Assembly: GCA_050261515.1 (NCBI GenBank)
Contig: JBLNDJ010000017.1
Location: 109,319 to 173,318 of the forward strand
DNA: 64,000 bases
Source: JBLNDJ01 sp050261515
GTDB taxonomy: Bacteria; Acidobacteriota; Terriglobia; Bryobacterales; Bryobacteraceae
Reading direction: 5' to 3'
Shown here: in pieces, positions 27,263 through 35,831 of the stretch
How the letters are laid out: each line of letters begins with the position of its first letter
Position numbering within the stretch: position 1 is the first letter of the stretch
Notes under the pieces: model-generated
What the model saw: only the letters and a program-made list of their open reading frames with translations
Databases searched by the model: none
Told to the model about the DNA's origin: nothing
Made by a program: the position numbers and the translations under genes

Positions 27263-29599
27263 GTGCCTTGCTTCCGCTCACTTGCCTCCCAGGCTAAATT
27301 TCTGGCTGTCGCCGCGCTTCTGTGCGCCGCCGGGTGCCGCCCGAGCCGCGCTCCCGAGCAGCCCTCAAACGCCGCCGGCGGAGATTACCCCATCTACCGC
27401 TTCGACGACCACCTCGACTCCGCCGCGGTGACGGCCGGCGCCGCGGCATCCTCGGTCGCACAGGCCGAGCGCGTCGTCTGGCAGTTCGATGAAAAGAAGA
27501 TCACCTGGGAGCTTCAGCGCGGGCGCATGGGATTCAAGCCCGGCCAACTCATCGTCAAAGGAGAAGGCTCGACCCCGGTGATCGCCTCGCCCGCCAAGCC
27601 CGCGATCGACTGGAGCCGCTACGAGGCGGTCGTCATCCGCATGATTGTTGAGGCGGGCGGCGAGGTCAAGCTCAGGCTCGACGGCAAAGACATGGTCCAG
27701 AAACTGGCGCCTCCTATGGTCTGGAAGGTGTACCGCTTCGACCTGCCGGCCGCCGGCTCCGCAATGAGCCGCCCGCTCGCCATCATGCCGACCGACGACC
27801 TTTACGCGGCCGTCGCCATCGACTTCATCGAACTGGTGCCGCGCAAGGAGAAATTGCAGGGCCCGGCCGGGCGCGCCTTCCTCGCCAAACGCGACGAATA
27901 CCGGGGCGCGATCTACACGCAGGCGCCTTCCTCCCTGGTCTGGGAGACGGCCGTTCCCCCGCGCGGCGTCGTGCGCTTCGGCGCGGGCGTTTCCGGCAAA
28001 GGGCCGGTCACCTTCAAAGTTCTTGCCGGACCGTCGAAGACCGAAGTGTTCTCGAAGACCGTCAGCGATGCCGAGAAATGGGAAGACGGAGAGGCGGATC
28101 TCTCGGCCTTCGCCGGCCGGACCACGCGCATCGAGTTTCGGACGGAGGCGGCCGCGCCGGGCGCCGCGGGCCTCTGGGCCAACCCGCTGCTCGCGAGCCG
28201 CGCGCCGCACGCGCGCCCCAATATTCTTCTGTACCTGGTTTGCACGCTGCGGCCTGATCACACCAGCCTCTACGGTTACTCGCGCGACACCACGCCGTTC
28301 CTCAAGAAGCTCGGTGCCGCGGGCGTGGTCTTCGACGACGCCGTAGCGCAGGCGCCCTGGACCAAGGCGTCCGTTCCCTCCATCCTGACTTCGCTTCAGG
28401 CCTACACGCACGGACTGGCGAAGGAATCGGACACGATTCCGAAAGGCGCCGCGACGCTTGCCGAAACACTGCGGCGCGCGGGTTACGTGACCGCCTCGAT
28501 CGTCGCCAATCCACTGGCCGGGCGCGCCAGCGGCCTCGACCGCGGCTTCGACTACGTGATGGATTTCCCCGTCCTCCAGCGCAACCGCGACGAAGCCTCG
28601 GACCGCGGCACGGACTCGGCCGCCGTCAACCGCGCGCTCGCGCCCTGGCTCGAGCGGCACAAGGACGAGCCGTTTTTCCTGTTCATCCTGAGCACGGACC
28701 CGCACGCCCCCTATCGCCCTCCGGCCGGCTTCGAGGAGAAGTTCGCGAACCCGGCCGAGACTGGCGCGTTCGATCGCGACTACGAAAAAGTGCGCGGAGC
28801 CTGGGGCGGCGGCGCCGAGGTGTCACGCGCCGAGATGAAGGCGCGGGGCGTTCATCCGGACGCCTTCATCCGCCGCGCCATCGACCGCTACGATGGAGAG
28901 GTCGCGCACAACGACCACAGCATCGAGGAGCTCTTCGCGAAGCTCAAGGCCGCCGGCGCGCTCGACAACACGCTCGCCGTCATCGGCTCCGACCACGGCG
29001 AGGAATTCTGGGAGCACGGCTTCGGCGCGCACGGCCATTCGCTCTACAACGAGTTGATCCACGCGGCGCTCCTGATGTGGAACCCGAAGCTGATTCCGCA
29101 GGCGCACCGCGTTTCGCAAACCGTCCAGTTGATCGACATCATGCCGACCGTGCTCGACCTGGCATGCGTCGCCGCGCCCGAACCGCTCGAAGGCAGGAGC
29201 CTGGCGCCGCTGCTTCGCGGCGGGAGTCTGCCGGGCGCGCCCGCCATGTCCACCAAGCTAGCGCTGCCCGGCGCAAAACAGGGCGGCGGCGCGCCCGAGA
29301 ACCGCACCGATTCGTTCGCGCGCGTCGAGCCGGAGTGGAAACTGATCTGGCGCCCCGGCGCCGCGAAGGCCGCGATCAAGGAACTCGAGCTCTACGGGCG
29401 CAAAGGCGGCGACACAGCCGATGTCGCGGCACGGCACCCCGACGCCGCCGCCCGCATGAAATCGGAGATCCAGGCGTGGATGGAGCGCGAGAACGCCGTC
29501 AAGTCGAAGACCGGCGCCGGCGGCTCCACCACGCTCGACCCGGCGACCATCGAGCGTCTCCGCAGTCTCGGCTATCTGGGAGGGAAGACCAACCCTTGA
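27263..29599 (+). CDS. Sulfatase/alkaline-phosphatase-superfamily lipoprotein with altered active site
   Basis: The 778-residue protein begins at GTG 27263. A lipobox (LLCAAGC, Cys25) predicts a lipoprotein. Residues about 40-310 look like beta-sandwich domains; the catalytic domain starts at ARPNILLYLV (about 318). True sulfatases have CxPSR for formylglycine. Here the region reads APWTKASVPSILTS, so Thr367 is the likely nucleophile, as in phosphodiesterase-like members. The first metal Asp of the usual IDTLR motif is Cys327 (VCTLRPDH). The SDHGEEFWEHG and GAHGH metal motifs are kept. It may hydrolyse a phospho- or sulfo-ester of a glycan or glycolipid, or be inactive. It lies between two TonB receptor genes. 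Confidence 0.75.
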   Translation: MPCFRSLASQAKFLAVAALLCAAGCRPSRAPEQPSNAAGGDYPIYRFDDHLDSAAVTAGAAASSVAQAERVVWQFDEKKITWELQRGRMGFKPGQLIVKGEGSTPVIASPAKPAIDWSRYEAVVIRMIVEAGGEVKLRLDGKDMVQKLAPPMVWKVYRFDLPAAGSAMSRPLAIMPTDDLYAAVAIDFIELVPRKEKLQGPAGRAFLAKRDEYRGAIYTQAPSSLVWETAVPPRGVVRFGAGVSGKGPVTFKVLAGPSKTEVFSKTVSDAEKWEDGEADLSAFAGRTTRIEFRTEAAAPGAAGLWANPLLASRAPHARPNILLYLVCTLRPDHTSLYGYSRDTTPFLKKLGAAGVVFDDAVAQAPWTKASVPSILTSLQAYTHGLAKESDTIPKGAATLAETLRRAGYVTASIVANPLAGRASGLDRGFDYVMDFPVLQRNRDEASDRGTDSAAVNRALAPWLERHKDEPFFLFILSTDPHAPYRPPAGFEEKFANPAETGAFDRDYEKVRGAWGGGAEVSRAEMKARGVHPDAFIRRAIDRYDGEVAHNDHSIEELFAKLKAAGALDNTLAVIGSDHGEEFWEHGFGAHGHSLYNELIHAALLMWNPKLIPQAHRVSQTVQLIDIMPTVLDLACVAAPEPLEGRSLAPLLRGGSLPGAPAMSTKLALPGAKQGGGAPENRTDSFARVEPEWKLIWRPGAAKAAIKELELYGRKGGDTADVAARHPDAAARMKSEIQAWMERENAVKSKTGAGGSTTLDPATIERLRSLGYLGGKTNP

Positions 29600-29600
29600 G

Positions 29601-29780
29601 ATGCCGGTCTCGCGCGCCTCGCCGGCGCGCCTCAACCGCCTCAGCAAACCCACGGTTTCGAGTTGCGTGGACGGGCTCATCCGCCGCGGCTGGGCGGTCG
29701 AGCAGGGGCCCTGGGAATCCGGGACCCAAAGCGTGGCCGGGCGGGGAGTTTCAGAGCAACCCACCCCAAAAACCCATTGA
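29601..29780 (+). pseudogene. Relic of a ROK-regulator DNA-binding domain
   Basis: A 59-codon open frame from ATG 29601 reads VSRASPARLNRLSKPTVSSC and on to WAVEQGPWESG. It lines up almost residue for residue with the helix-turn-helix of the ROK regulator at 34701 (VSRASLARLSRLSKPTVSNC, then WVFEQGQGESG). The first turn before Pro-Val-Ser-Arg is missing, and after Glu-Ser-Gly the similarity stops; the whole kinase-like domain is absent. The frame's stop codon lies inside the -35 box of the next gene. I read it as a truncated duplicate. A short expressed DNA-binding peptide cannot be excluded. Confidence 0.7.
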
Positions 29781-29805
29781 CAACGCCAGCGACTTGCCTT
29801 ATCGT
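29777..29805 (+). promoter_or_regulatory. Strong sigma70-like promoter of TonB receptor 2
   Basis: TTGACA (29777-29782) and TATCGT (29800-29805) are spaced by exactly 17 bp. The predicted start is near 29812, leaving a leader of about 97 nt before ATG 29909. Confidence 0.7.
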
Positions 29806-29812
29806 TGGTTCG

Positions 29813-29826
29813 GTAAGTTAACTTAC
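29813..29826. promoter_or_regulatory. Perfect 14-bp palindrome, likely operator
   Basis: GTAAGTTAACTTAC is its own reverse complement and begins 7 bp after the -10 box, covering the predicted transcription start. It stands out as AT-rich in a GC-rich genome. The position is ideal for a repressor, and ROK regulators encoded just upstream (relic) and downstream (two intact genes) are the obvious candidates. Confidence 0.6.
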
Positions 29827-29908
29827 TTGAAACGGGACCCCTGAACCGCCTCCCTTTCAGGAAGTTAATGGCTATGGGGTCAAACATTCAACCACTCAAG
29901 GAGCCGCA

Positions 29909-32900
29909 ATGCGCGCGCGTGATGTGAAGATCCTCATTATTATGTTATGCATTGCCTGTCTGAGCCCTCTCCACGCCCAGATATCCAATGCCACGATCAA
30001 AGGAACGCTTGTTGACGCCCAGGGCGGCGTCCTGACGCAAGCCACGGTCGAACTGACGAACACCGGCACGAACGACCGCCGAGTCACGCAGTCCTCTCCG
30101 GAAGGCGCTTACGTCTTCACCGCTTTGCCGCCCGGCAACTATACGGTCAAGGCCAAAGCGCCCGGGTTCGCCGAGTGGAGCGGCGATCTGGTGCTGCGCG
30201 TCGGCCAGGAAGCTGTCGTCAACGTCATGATGGTGACCGAAACGGTAACGACGACCGTTGTCGTAAAGGACGTCACCCCGGTCATCAGCCCGGAAAGCTC
30301 ATCGCTTGCCGATGTCAAGGAAGCTTCGCGCATCGGGTCGCTCCCGCTGCAAACCCGCAATTTCCTCGGCATCCTCAATTTCACCCCCGGCGTGGTTTCG
30401 AACGGTTTCGCCGGCCAGGGACAGGGCTACACGCGCGTCAACGGAATCCCGGGCGGCTCGATCGAGTACCTGGTCGACGGCGCCTCCGCCTCCGAGCGCT
30501 ACACGAATGAGCTGCAGCGGCTGCCGCAGGCCCTGCCGACCATCCAGGAAATCCGCATCAACACCTCGAACACGAACGCCGAGTACAGCCGGCCGGGCAT
30601 GGTCGAAGTGGCCACCAAGAGTGGCAGCAACGACTTCCACGGCGAGGTCTTCGAGCTCAACCAGAACAACCACTTCGCGGGCAAGAGCTTCCACCAGCAG
30701 ACGGTGAACTTCCTGGTGCGCAACGAATACGGCTTCAACCTGGCCGGCCCGGTCTGGTTTCCGAAGCTGTACAACGGCCGCAACAAAACGTTCTTCTTCT
30801 TCGACTACGAGAAGATCCACCAGCGCTCGGCCGCGAGCCAGAACTTTTACACCGTTCCGGACGCGCCTCTGAAGGCCGGCGATTTCTCTAACTTCGTGGA
30901 TTCCACCGGCCAGTTGATCAAGATCTACGATCCGCTTTCGACGGCCTACGATCCGGCCACCGGCAGCTACACGCGCACGATGTTTCCGGGCAATAAAATC
31001 CCGGAAAACCAGATGAACCCCATCGGCAAGAAGATCGTCTCCTACCTCCCGGACCCGAACATGAGCACGCCGTGGTATTCCGGCCCGAACTGGCAGGACC
31101 CGAACGGCAAGCTCACGGACGACCGCTCGATGCTGACGGCCAAGATCGACCAGTTGCTCGGCAACAACCGCCTGTCAGGCCGCTACACCTACACCGACCA
31201 GGACCAGGTTTCGCCGCGATACTTCCTCAATCCGAACGTGCGATCCTACGGCGGGCATAACGCCGCGCTTTCCTACACGCACCTGATCAGCCCGACGATG
31301 GTAAACGAAGTGCGCGCAGGCGTGCAGCGGTTCCATGCCTACCGCGGCCCGGTTCCCATCGATCCGCCCATCACGGAAGAACTGGGCCTGCCGACCTACC
31401 CGGGCACCGTGGCGTGGCCGGGCATCTACTTCGTGGACTACGGCTCCTCGTGGCTGACCAACTTCTTCGACGGCATCGACCGCGATAACCCGCAGGACGC
31501 GCCGATGCTGAGCTTCAGCGTTGGGGACAATTTCTCGTGGACACGCGGCAAGCACGACCTCAAGTTCGGATTCTCTTTCGTGCGTAGCAACGTGAACACG
31601 TTCGAGACCGGCCAGCCCGGCGGCGACTACTCCTTCTCCGGCGGCTTTACAGCCCTGATGGACCCGGCGACCGTCGCCAATGGCCTGAACGGCGCCGCGG
31701 CCATGGCCAACACCGGCGCGGGCCTCGCCGACATGCTGCTCGGCCTCGTCGACTACGCGGGCCTGAACACCTATCCGCGCTTCTACACGCGGCAGAACGA
31801 CTGGTCGGGCTACGTCCAGGACAACTGGCGCGTGGCCCGCAAGCTCACCCTTAACCTCGGCTTACGCTACGAATACTGGTCGCCGTTCCGCGACAAGCGG
31901 AACCAGGCCAGCACGCTGAATCTCGCCGCGGCCGGCGGCCCGACGGTGGTCTTCGCCGGCGACGGGCCGATCACCAGCCAGGGCTTCCCGCAGAGCGTCG
32001 CCGACGCCTACGCCGCCGCGGGGATGAGATTCGAATCCGCCAGTTCGGCCGGCATGCCTTCCTCACTCTGGAAGATGCAGAAGACCAACTTCGCCCCGCG
32101 CGTCGGCGCCGCCTACCAGTTGAACTCGAAGACGGTGCTGCGCGGCGCGTACGGCATTTACCACTGGGTTATGCCGCTGGTGCAGTATCACCAGCAGACG
32201 CGCAAGAACCCGCCGTTTGCCCCCAGCCTGCAAAGCCCCGTGGACAACAACTTCCCCGGCGGCTGGTACATCACTCCTGCGGAGCTGACCTACCCGGTAG
32301 GCCCCTTCGCCAACCAAACCCCGGGTTCGCGCACGGTCGGCCAGCAGTTCCTCGACCCCAACTCGCTGGTCATCTCCAACAGCGGCGGCTGGAACATCGC
32401 GCCGTGGGATCCCAACTACAACACGCAGATGGCGCAGGAGTGGAACGTCACGATCGAGCGTGAGCTGCCGGGCCACTTCGGTTCCCGTATTTCCTACGTC
32501 GGCACCCATGGCAGCAACCTGGTGCAGTTCGACCCGATCAACGCGCTGGTTCCGCGCGCTCTGGCGCCGCCGAACGCGACCACGGCCGAGCGCCGCGCGT
32601 ACCCGGGCTACGCCACCTCCAGCACCAGCGCCATGGACTTGATCGTCACCAACGGCTACTCCAACTCCAACCAGTTGCAGGCCGAGATCAAGCGCAACTT
32701 CTCGAACGGGTTCGTCTTCCAGGGCTTTTACACGTTCCAGAAGACGTTGACCACGTCGGAAGGCTCCAATAACGCCTTCGGCGCGATCGAGATGCTGCCC
32801 GCCGCCCTGACGAACAACGCGTCGGAGGAGCAGCGCCTGCGCCTCGTCTACGGCCACGACAGCGGGCTGCCTACGCACAACCTGAGCTTCAATTCGAACT

Positions 32901-33430
32901 ACGAGCTGCCCTTCGGCAAAGGCAAGCCTTACCTGGCCAACGCCGGCGGGCTCGTGAACCGGCTGGTTTCCGGCTGGAACATGTCGGCGTTCTTCTACTG
33001 GCGCAGCGGCCTGTTCTTCTCGCCGTATTACAGCGCGCGCGGGTCCAACACGTACCTGGCGCCGGGCGCCAACGCGATCCTTCCCAAGGACCAGCGGCAG
33101 GCCGCGCTCTGGTTCGATCCGAGCGTGTGCCGCGCCGACCTCGGCGAAACTTGCACGGGCCAGAGCTGGATCCGCCGCACTGCGCTCGAGAGCGACTTCC
33201 TCAACAACGTCCCGCGCAATTACATGACCGGTCCGGGCTTCTACAACGTGGACGCCTCGTTCTTCAAAGTTACTCCGATCGCGGAGCGGTTCAGGCTGCG
33301 GTTGGAAGGCCAGGTCTTCAACCTGATCAACCACAAGAACTTCGCTAACCCCAACCTCACCTCGGGTGTCATTACAAGTGGCGTCGGAGGACCGAGGGTA
33401 GCGCAATTCCAGGCCAAGCTGGAGTTCTAA
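29909..33430 (+). CDS. TonB-dependent-receptor-like outer membrane protein with carboxypeptidase-regulatory domain (copy 2)
   Basis: The 1173-residue protein has a signal peptide (MLCIACLSPLHAQ) and an N-terminal regulatory beta-sandwich (ATIKGTLVDAQGGVLTQATV). Plug motifs follow (LPLQTRNFLGILNFTPGVVS, IEYLVDGASASERYTNE), and the barrel ends in VAQFQAKLEF. ATG 29909 follows AAGGAG. It is the same Oar-like class as copy 1 but clearly diverged. It has its own promoter, palindromic operator and terminator, and is followed by two ROK regulators. That suggests ligand-controlled expression of uptake for one polymer. Confidence 0.85.
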   Translation: MRARDVKILIIMLCIACLSPLHAQISNATIKGTLVDAQGGVLTQATVELTNTGTNDRRVTQSSPEGAYVFTALPPGNYTVKAKAPGFAEWSGDLVLRVGQEAVVNVMMVTETVTTTVVVKDVTPVISPESSSLADVKEASRIGSLPLQTRNFLGILNFTPGVVSNGFAGQGQGYTRVNGIPGGSIEYLVDGASASERYTNELQRLPQALPTIQEIRINTSNTNAEYSRPGMVEVATKSGSNDFHGEVFELNQNNHFAGKSFHQQTVNFLVRNEYGFNLAGPVWFPKLYNGRNKTFFFFDYEKIHQRSAASQNFYTVPDAPLKAGDFSNFVDSTGQLIKIYDPLSTAYDPATGSYTRTMFPGNKIPENQMNPIGKKIVSYLPDPNMSTPWYSGPNWQDPNGKLTDDRSMLTAKIDQLLGNNRLSGRYTYTDQDQVSPRYFLNPNVRSYGGHNAALSYTHLISPTMVNEVRAGVQRFHAYRGPVPIDPPITEELGLPTYPGTVAWPGIYFVDYGSSWLTNFFDGIDRDNPQDAPMLSFSVGDNFSWTRGKHDLKFGFSFVRSNVNTFETGQPGGDYSFSGGFTALMDPATVANGLNGAAAMANTGAGLADMLLGLVDYAGLNTYPRFYTRQNDWSGYVQDNWRVARKLTLNLGLRYEYWSPFRDKRNQASTLNLAAAGGPTVVFAGDGPITSQGFPQSVADAYAAAGMRFESASSAGMPSSLWKMQKTNFAPRVGAAYQLNSKTVLRGAYGIYHWVMPLVQYHQQTRKNPPFAPSLQSPVDNNFPGGWYITPAELTYPVGPFANQTPGSRTVGQQFLDPNSLVISNSGGWNIAPWDPNYNTQMAQEWNVTIERELPGHFGSRISYVGTHGSNLVQFDPINALVPRALAPPNATTAERRAYPGYATSSTSAMDLIVTNGYSNSNQLQAEIKRNFSNGFVFQGFYTFQKTLTTSEGSNNAFGAIEMLPAALTNNASEEQRLRLVYGHDSGLPTHNLSFNSNYELPFGKGKPYLANAGGLVNRLVSGWNMSAFFYWRSGLFFSPYYSARGSNTYLAPGANAILPKDQRQAALWFDPSVCRADLGETCTGQSWIRRTALESDFLNNVPRNYMTGPGFYNVDASFFKVTPIAERFRLRLEGQVFNLINHKNFANPNLTSGVITSGVGGPRVAQFQAKLEF

Positions 33431-33450
33431 CTCTGCTTTGTGCCGATTTC

Positions 33451-33496
33451 GCCGGGCGGCTTCTGTACCGGGCCGCCCGGCTCTTCTGAGTTTTTT
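33451..33496 (+). terminator. Intrinsic terminator after TonB receptor 2
   Basis: A 10-bp GC stem (GCCGGGCGGC with GCCGCCCGGC) closes an 11-nt loop at 33451-33481. It is followed by TCTTCTGAG and a run of six T (33491-33496). The next gene's ATG comes 3 nt after the T-run, so its expression probably depends on read-through or an internal promoter. Confidence 0.75.
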
Positions 33497-33498
33497 CC

Positions 33499-34704
33499 AT
33501 GCGTCTGCCCCGCGAACACCTTATCTCCCGGAGTCTCCGCGCGCCTTTGATGCGTAGCATCAACGGCATCGAACTGCTGAACCTGATCCGCGAGCACGGG
33601 CCGATCTCGCGCGCGAGCCTCGCCAAGCTGAGCCAGCTCAGCAAGCCCACTGTGTCGAGCCAGGTCGAAACGCTGGTGAAGCATGGATGGGTGGTCGAGT
33701 TCAGCCGCGGCGAATCGGGATCGAAAGGCGGCAAAAAACCGACGCTGGTCGAGTTCAACGCTGACGCGGGACGCCTGTTCGCGGTGGAAATCTCCGCCGA
33801 GGTTGCGCGCCTCGCCGCGGCGGACCTGGAAGGCAGGATTCTCGCGCGTGTCTCGCTTCCCATCGGGGACGACCACGGCGCGGCTAACGTGCTCGCGCTC
33901 ATCCGGCGCGGGCTCGGGCAACTGATGGACGGCCACTCGGGCGGCGGACAGCGCATTGTCAGCGTCGCGGCGCCCGGCCGCGTGGATTCCCGCAAGGGCC
34001 GCGTAATCGAGGCCGGCAACCTATTCAACTGGCGCGACGTGCCAATCCGCCAAGAGTTCGAGCGCGCGTTCGACGCGCCCGTGTTCGTGGACAACGACGT
34101 CCGCATGGCGGCCCTCGGCGAAGTGGAATTCGGCGCGGCCCGCGGCGAGCGCGACACGGTGCTCGTGAAGCTCGACACCGGACTCGGCGCGGCCGTCGTG
34201 AGCCGCGGCGAGCTGCTCCCGGGCAATCACTGGGCCGCGGGCGAGCTCGCCCACATGATGCTCGACCTCGCCAAGGTGGGCGAGGATTGGAGCGTGCGCG
34301 GCTACCTCGAATCGATGGTCGGAGCGGACCGCATCGTGGCCGCGGCGCACGCGGCGGGCGGCTCCGCCACAACCGCGCTCGAATTTCTCACCACGGCGCG
34401 TTCGGCGGCCGGCGCCGAGCGGTCCGTCTTTGACCGTGTCGTCCTGCACTTGGGCGTAGCCATCGGCAACCTCATCGTCGCCTACGACCCGTCGCTCGTG
34501 GTGTTGCAGGGCGGCCTGCTGGCGGCGCTCGAGACGGAACTGCGCGCGATCGTGCGGCAGGTGATTCCCTGGGAGACGCGCATCGAGCTCTCGGAGATCA
34601 GCGAAGAGGCCGTGCTGCTCGGCGCGATCGTCGCCGCGCGCAAGGCAGCCTACGCCCGCATTGCGCGCCTGTTCGACATGGGAGTCCCCGCCGGCGGTGC
34701 ATGA
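33499..34704 (+). CDS. ROK-family transcriptional regulator (first of a tandem pair)
   Basis: The 401-residue protein has a winged helix (ISRASLAKLSQLSKPTVSSQ) and a ROK domain with VDNDVRMAALGEVEFG and LVKLDTGLGAAVVS. The zinc motif of ROK proteins is absent; the matching stretch reads DWSVRGYLESMVG. ATG 33499 has no ribosome site and lies just after the terminator T-run. An internal ATG at 33550 (MRSINGIELLNLI) matches the start of the paralogue and is a good alternative. The gene overlaps the next ROK gene by 4 bp. Control of the TonB receptor 2 promoter is likely by position. Confidence 0.8.
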   Translation: MRLPREHLISRSLRAPLMRSINGIELLNLIREHGPISRASLAKLSQLSKPTVSSQVETLVKHGWVVEFSRGESGSKGGKKPTLVEFNADAGRLFAVEISAEVARLAAADLEGRILARVSLPIGDDHGAANVLALIRRGLGQLMDGHSGGGQRIVSVAAPGRVDSRKGRVIEAGNLFNWRDVPIRQEFERAFDAPVFVDNDVRMAALGEVEFGAARGERDTVLVKLDTGLGAAVVSRGELLPGNHWAAGELAHMMLDLAKVGEDWSVRGYLESMVGADRIVAAAHAAGGSATTALEFLTTARSAAGAERSVFDRVVLHLGVAIGNLIVAYDPSLVVLQGGLLAALETELRAIVRQVIPWETRIELSEISEEAVLLGAIVAARKAAYARIARLFDMGVPAGGA

Positions 34705-35831
34705 TGAGAAGCGCCAACGGAATCGGCCTGCTCAACCTCATACGGCAGCACGCCCCCGTGTCGCGCGCATCGCTGGCGCGGCTCAGCCGCCTCAGCAAAC
34801 CCACGGTCTCGAACTGCGTCGAGAGCCTGATCGAGCAGGGCTGGGTATTCGAGCAGGGGCAGGGCGAGTCGGGCGCCCGGGGCGGCAAGAAGCCGATGCT
34901 CGTTCGCTTCAACTCCGACGCCGGCCGCCTGGTCGCCGTTGAGCTGGGCGCCGAACAAATCCGCATCGCGCTCGCGGACCTCGACGGAACAATCGTGGAC
35001 CGGCTCTCGCTCCCCACGCAGGTCACCAAGGGCGCGGCGCGCGTGCTCGATCGCGCCGTTTGCGGCATCGAAAAGATCTTCGAGCGCGACCGGGCGCGGC
35101 CCAGGCAGCGCGTGATCGGCGTGGCCGCCCCGGGCCGAGTCGACGTCCGCCAGGGCATCGTGCTCGAAGCGGGCAATCTGTTCCACTGGCGCGAAGTGAA
35201 TATCCGCGAGCGGCTGGAGCGCACGTTCCACGGGGCCGTGTATGTGGACAACAACGTGAACATGGCCGCGCTCGGCGAGCTGCATCACGGCTCGGCGCGC
35301 AACTCGTCGAACTTCGTGCTGGTTCGTCTCGATACGGGCATCGGCTGCGGCGTCGTCACCGGAGGCAAGCTGCACCAGGGCACACACTGGGCGGCCGGCG
35401 AGATCGCGCACATGGTCTTCGACACGAGCCACGCGCGGGACGACTGGCGAGTTCGCGGCTACCTGGAATCCATCGTCGGCTCCGATCGCAGCGAGGCGGG
35501 CGCGCGCGCCATCAGGGCCCGTGGAGACGGCTCGAAGGCGCTCGACAACGCCGCGCTGCATCTCGGCATGGCGGTCACCAGCGTGATCTGCGCGTACGAC
35601 CCGGCCATGGTGGTCCTCCAGGGAGAGGGTTTCCGCCCCGTGCTCGCCCGGATCAAGGAGATTGTTTCAAAAACCGTCCCCTGGGAGACGAAGATCTGCA
35701 TGTCGGTCGCCGGCGACGACGCCGTCATACTCGGCACGATCGAGGCGGCGCGGGCCTATGCCTACAACGGCATCGCGCACTCGCTCGCCGGTTCCGGCCG
35801 CGCACCCTCAGCAGCCATACTAGACCTATGA
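34701..35831 (+). CDS. ROK-family transcriptional regulator (second of a tandem pair)
   Basis: The 376-residue protein is a paralogue of the upstream gene, with winged helix VSRASLARLSRLSKPTVSNC and ROK motifs VDNNVNMAALGELHHG and LVRLDTGIGCGVVTGG. It also lacks the zinc-binding cysteines (DWRVRGYLESIVG). The relic at 29601 is closer to this protein than to the other ROK genes. The start overlaps the previous stop by 4 bp, and its own stop overlaps the transglutaminase-like gene by 4 bp, giving three coupled genes. The two ROK proteins may form heterodimers. Confidence 0.85.
   Translation: MMRSANGIGLLNLIRQHAPVSRASLARLSRLSKPTVSNCVESLIEQGWVFEQGQGESGARGGKKPMLVRFNSDAGRLVAVELGAEQIRIALADLDGTIVDRLSLPTQVTKGAARVLDRAVCGIEKIFERDRARPRQRVIGVAAPGRVDVRQGIVLEAGNLFHWREVNIRERLERTFHGAVYVDNNVNMAALGELHHGSARNSSNFVLVRLDTGIGCGVVTGGKLHQGTHWAAGEIAHMVFDTSHARDDWRVRGYLESIVGSDRSEAGARAIRARGDGSKALDNAALHLGMAVTSVICAYDPAMVVLQGEGFRPVLARIKEIVSKTVPWETKICMSVAGDDAVILGTIEAARAYAYNGIAHSLAGSGRAPSAAILDL

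Noticed and set aside
27263..29599. Annotation as a standard formylglycine sulfatase
   Set aside because: The CxPSR motif is missing and one metal ligand is changed.
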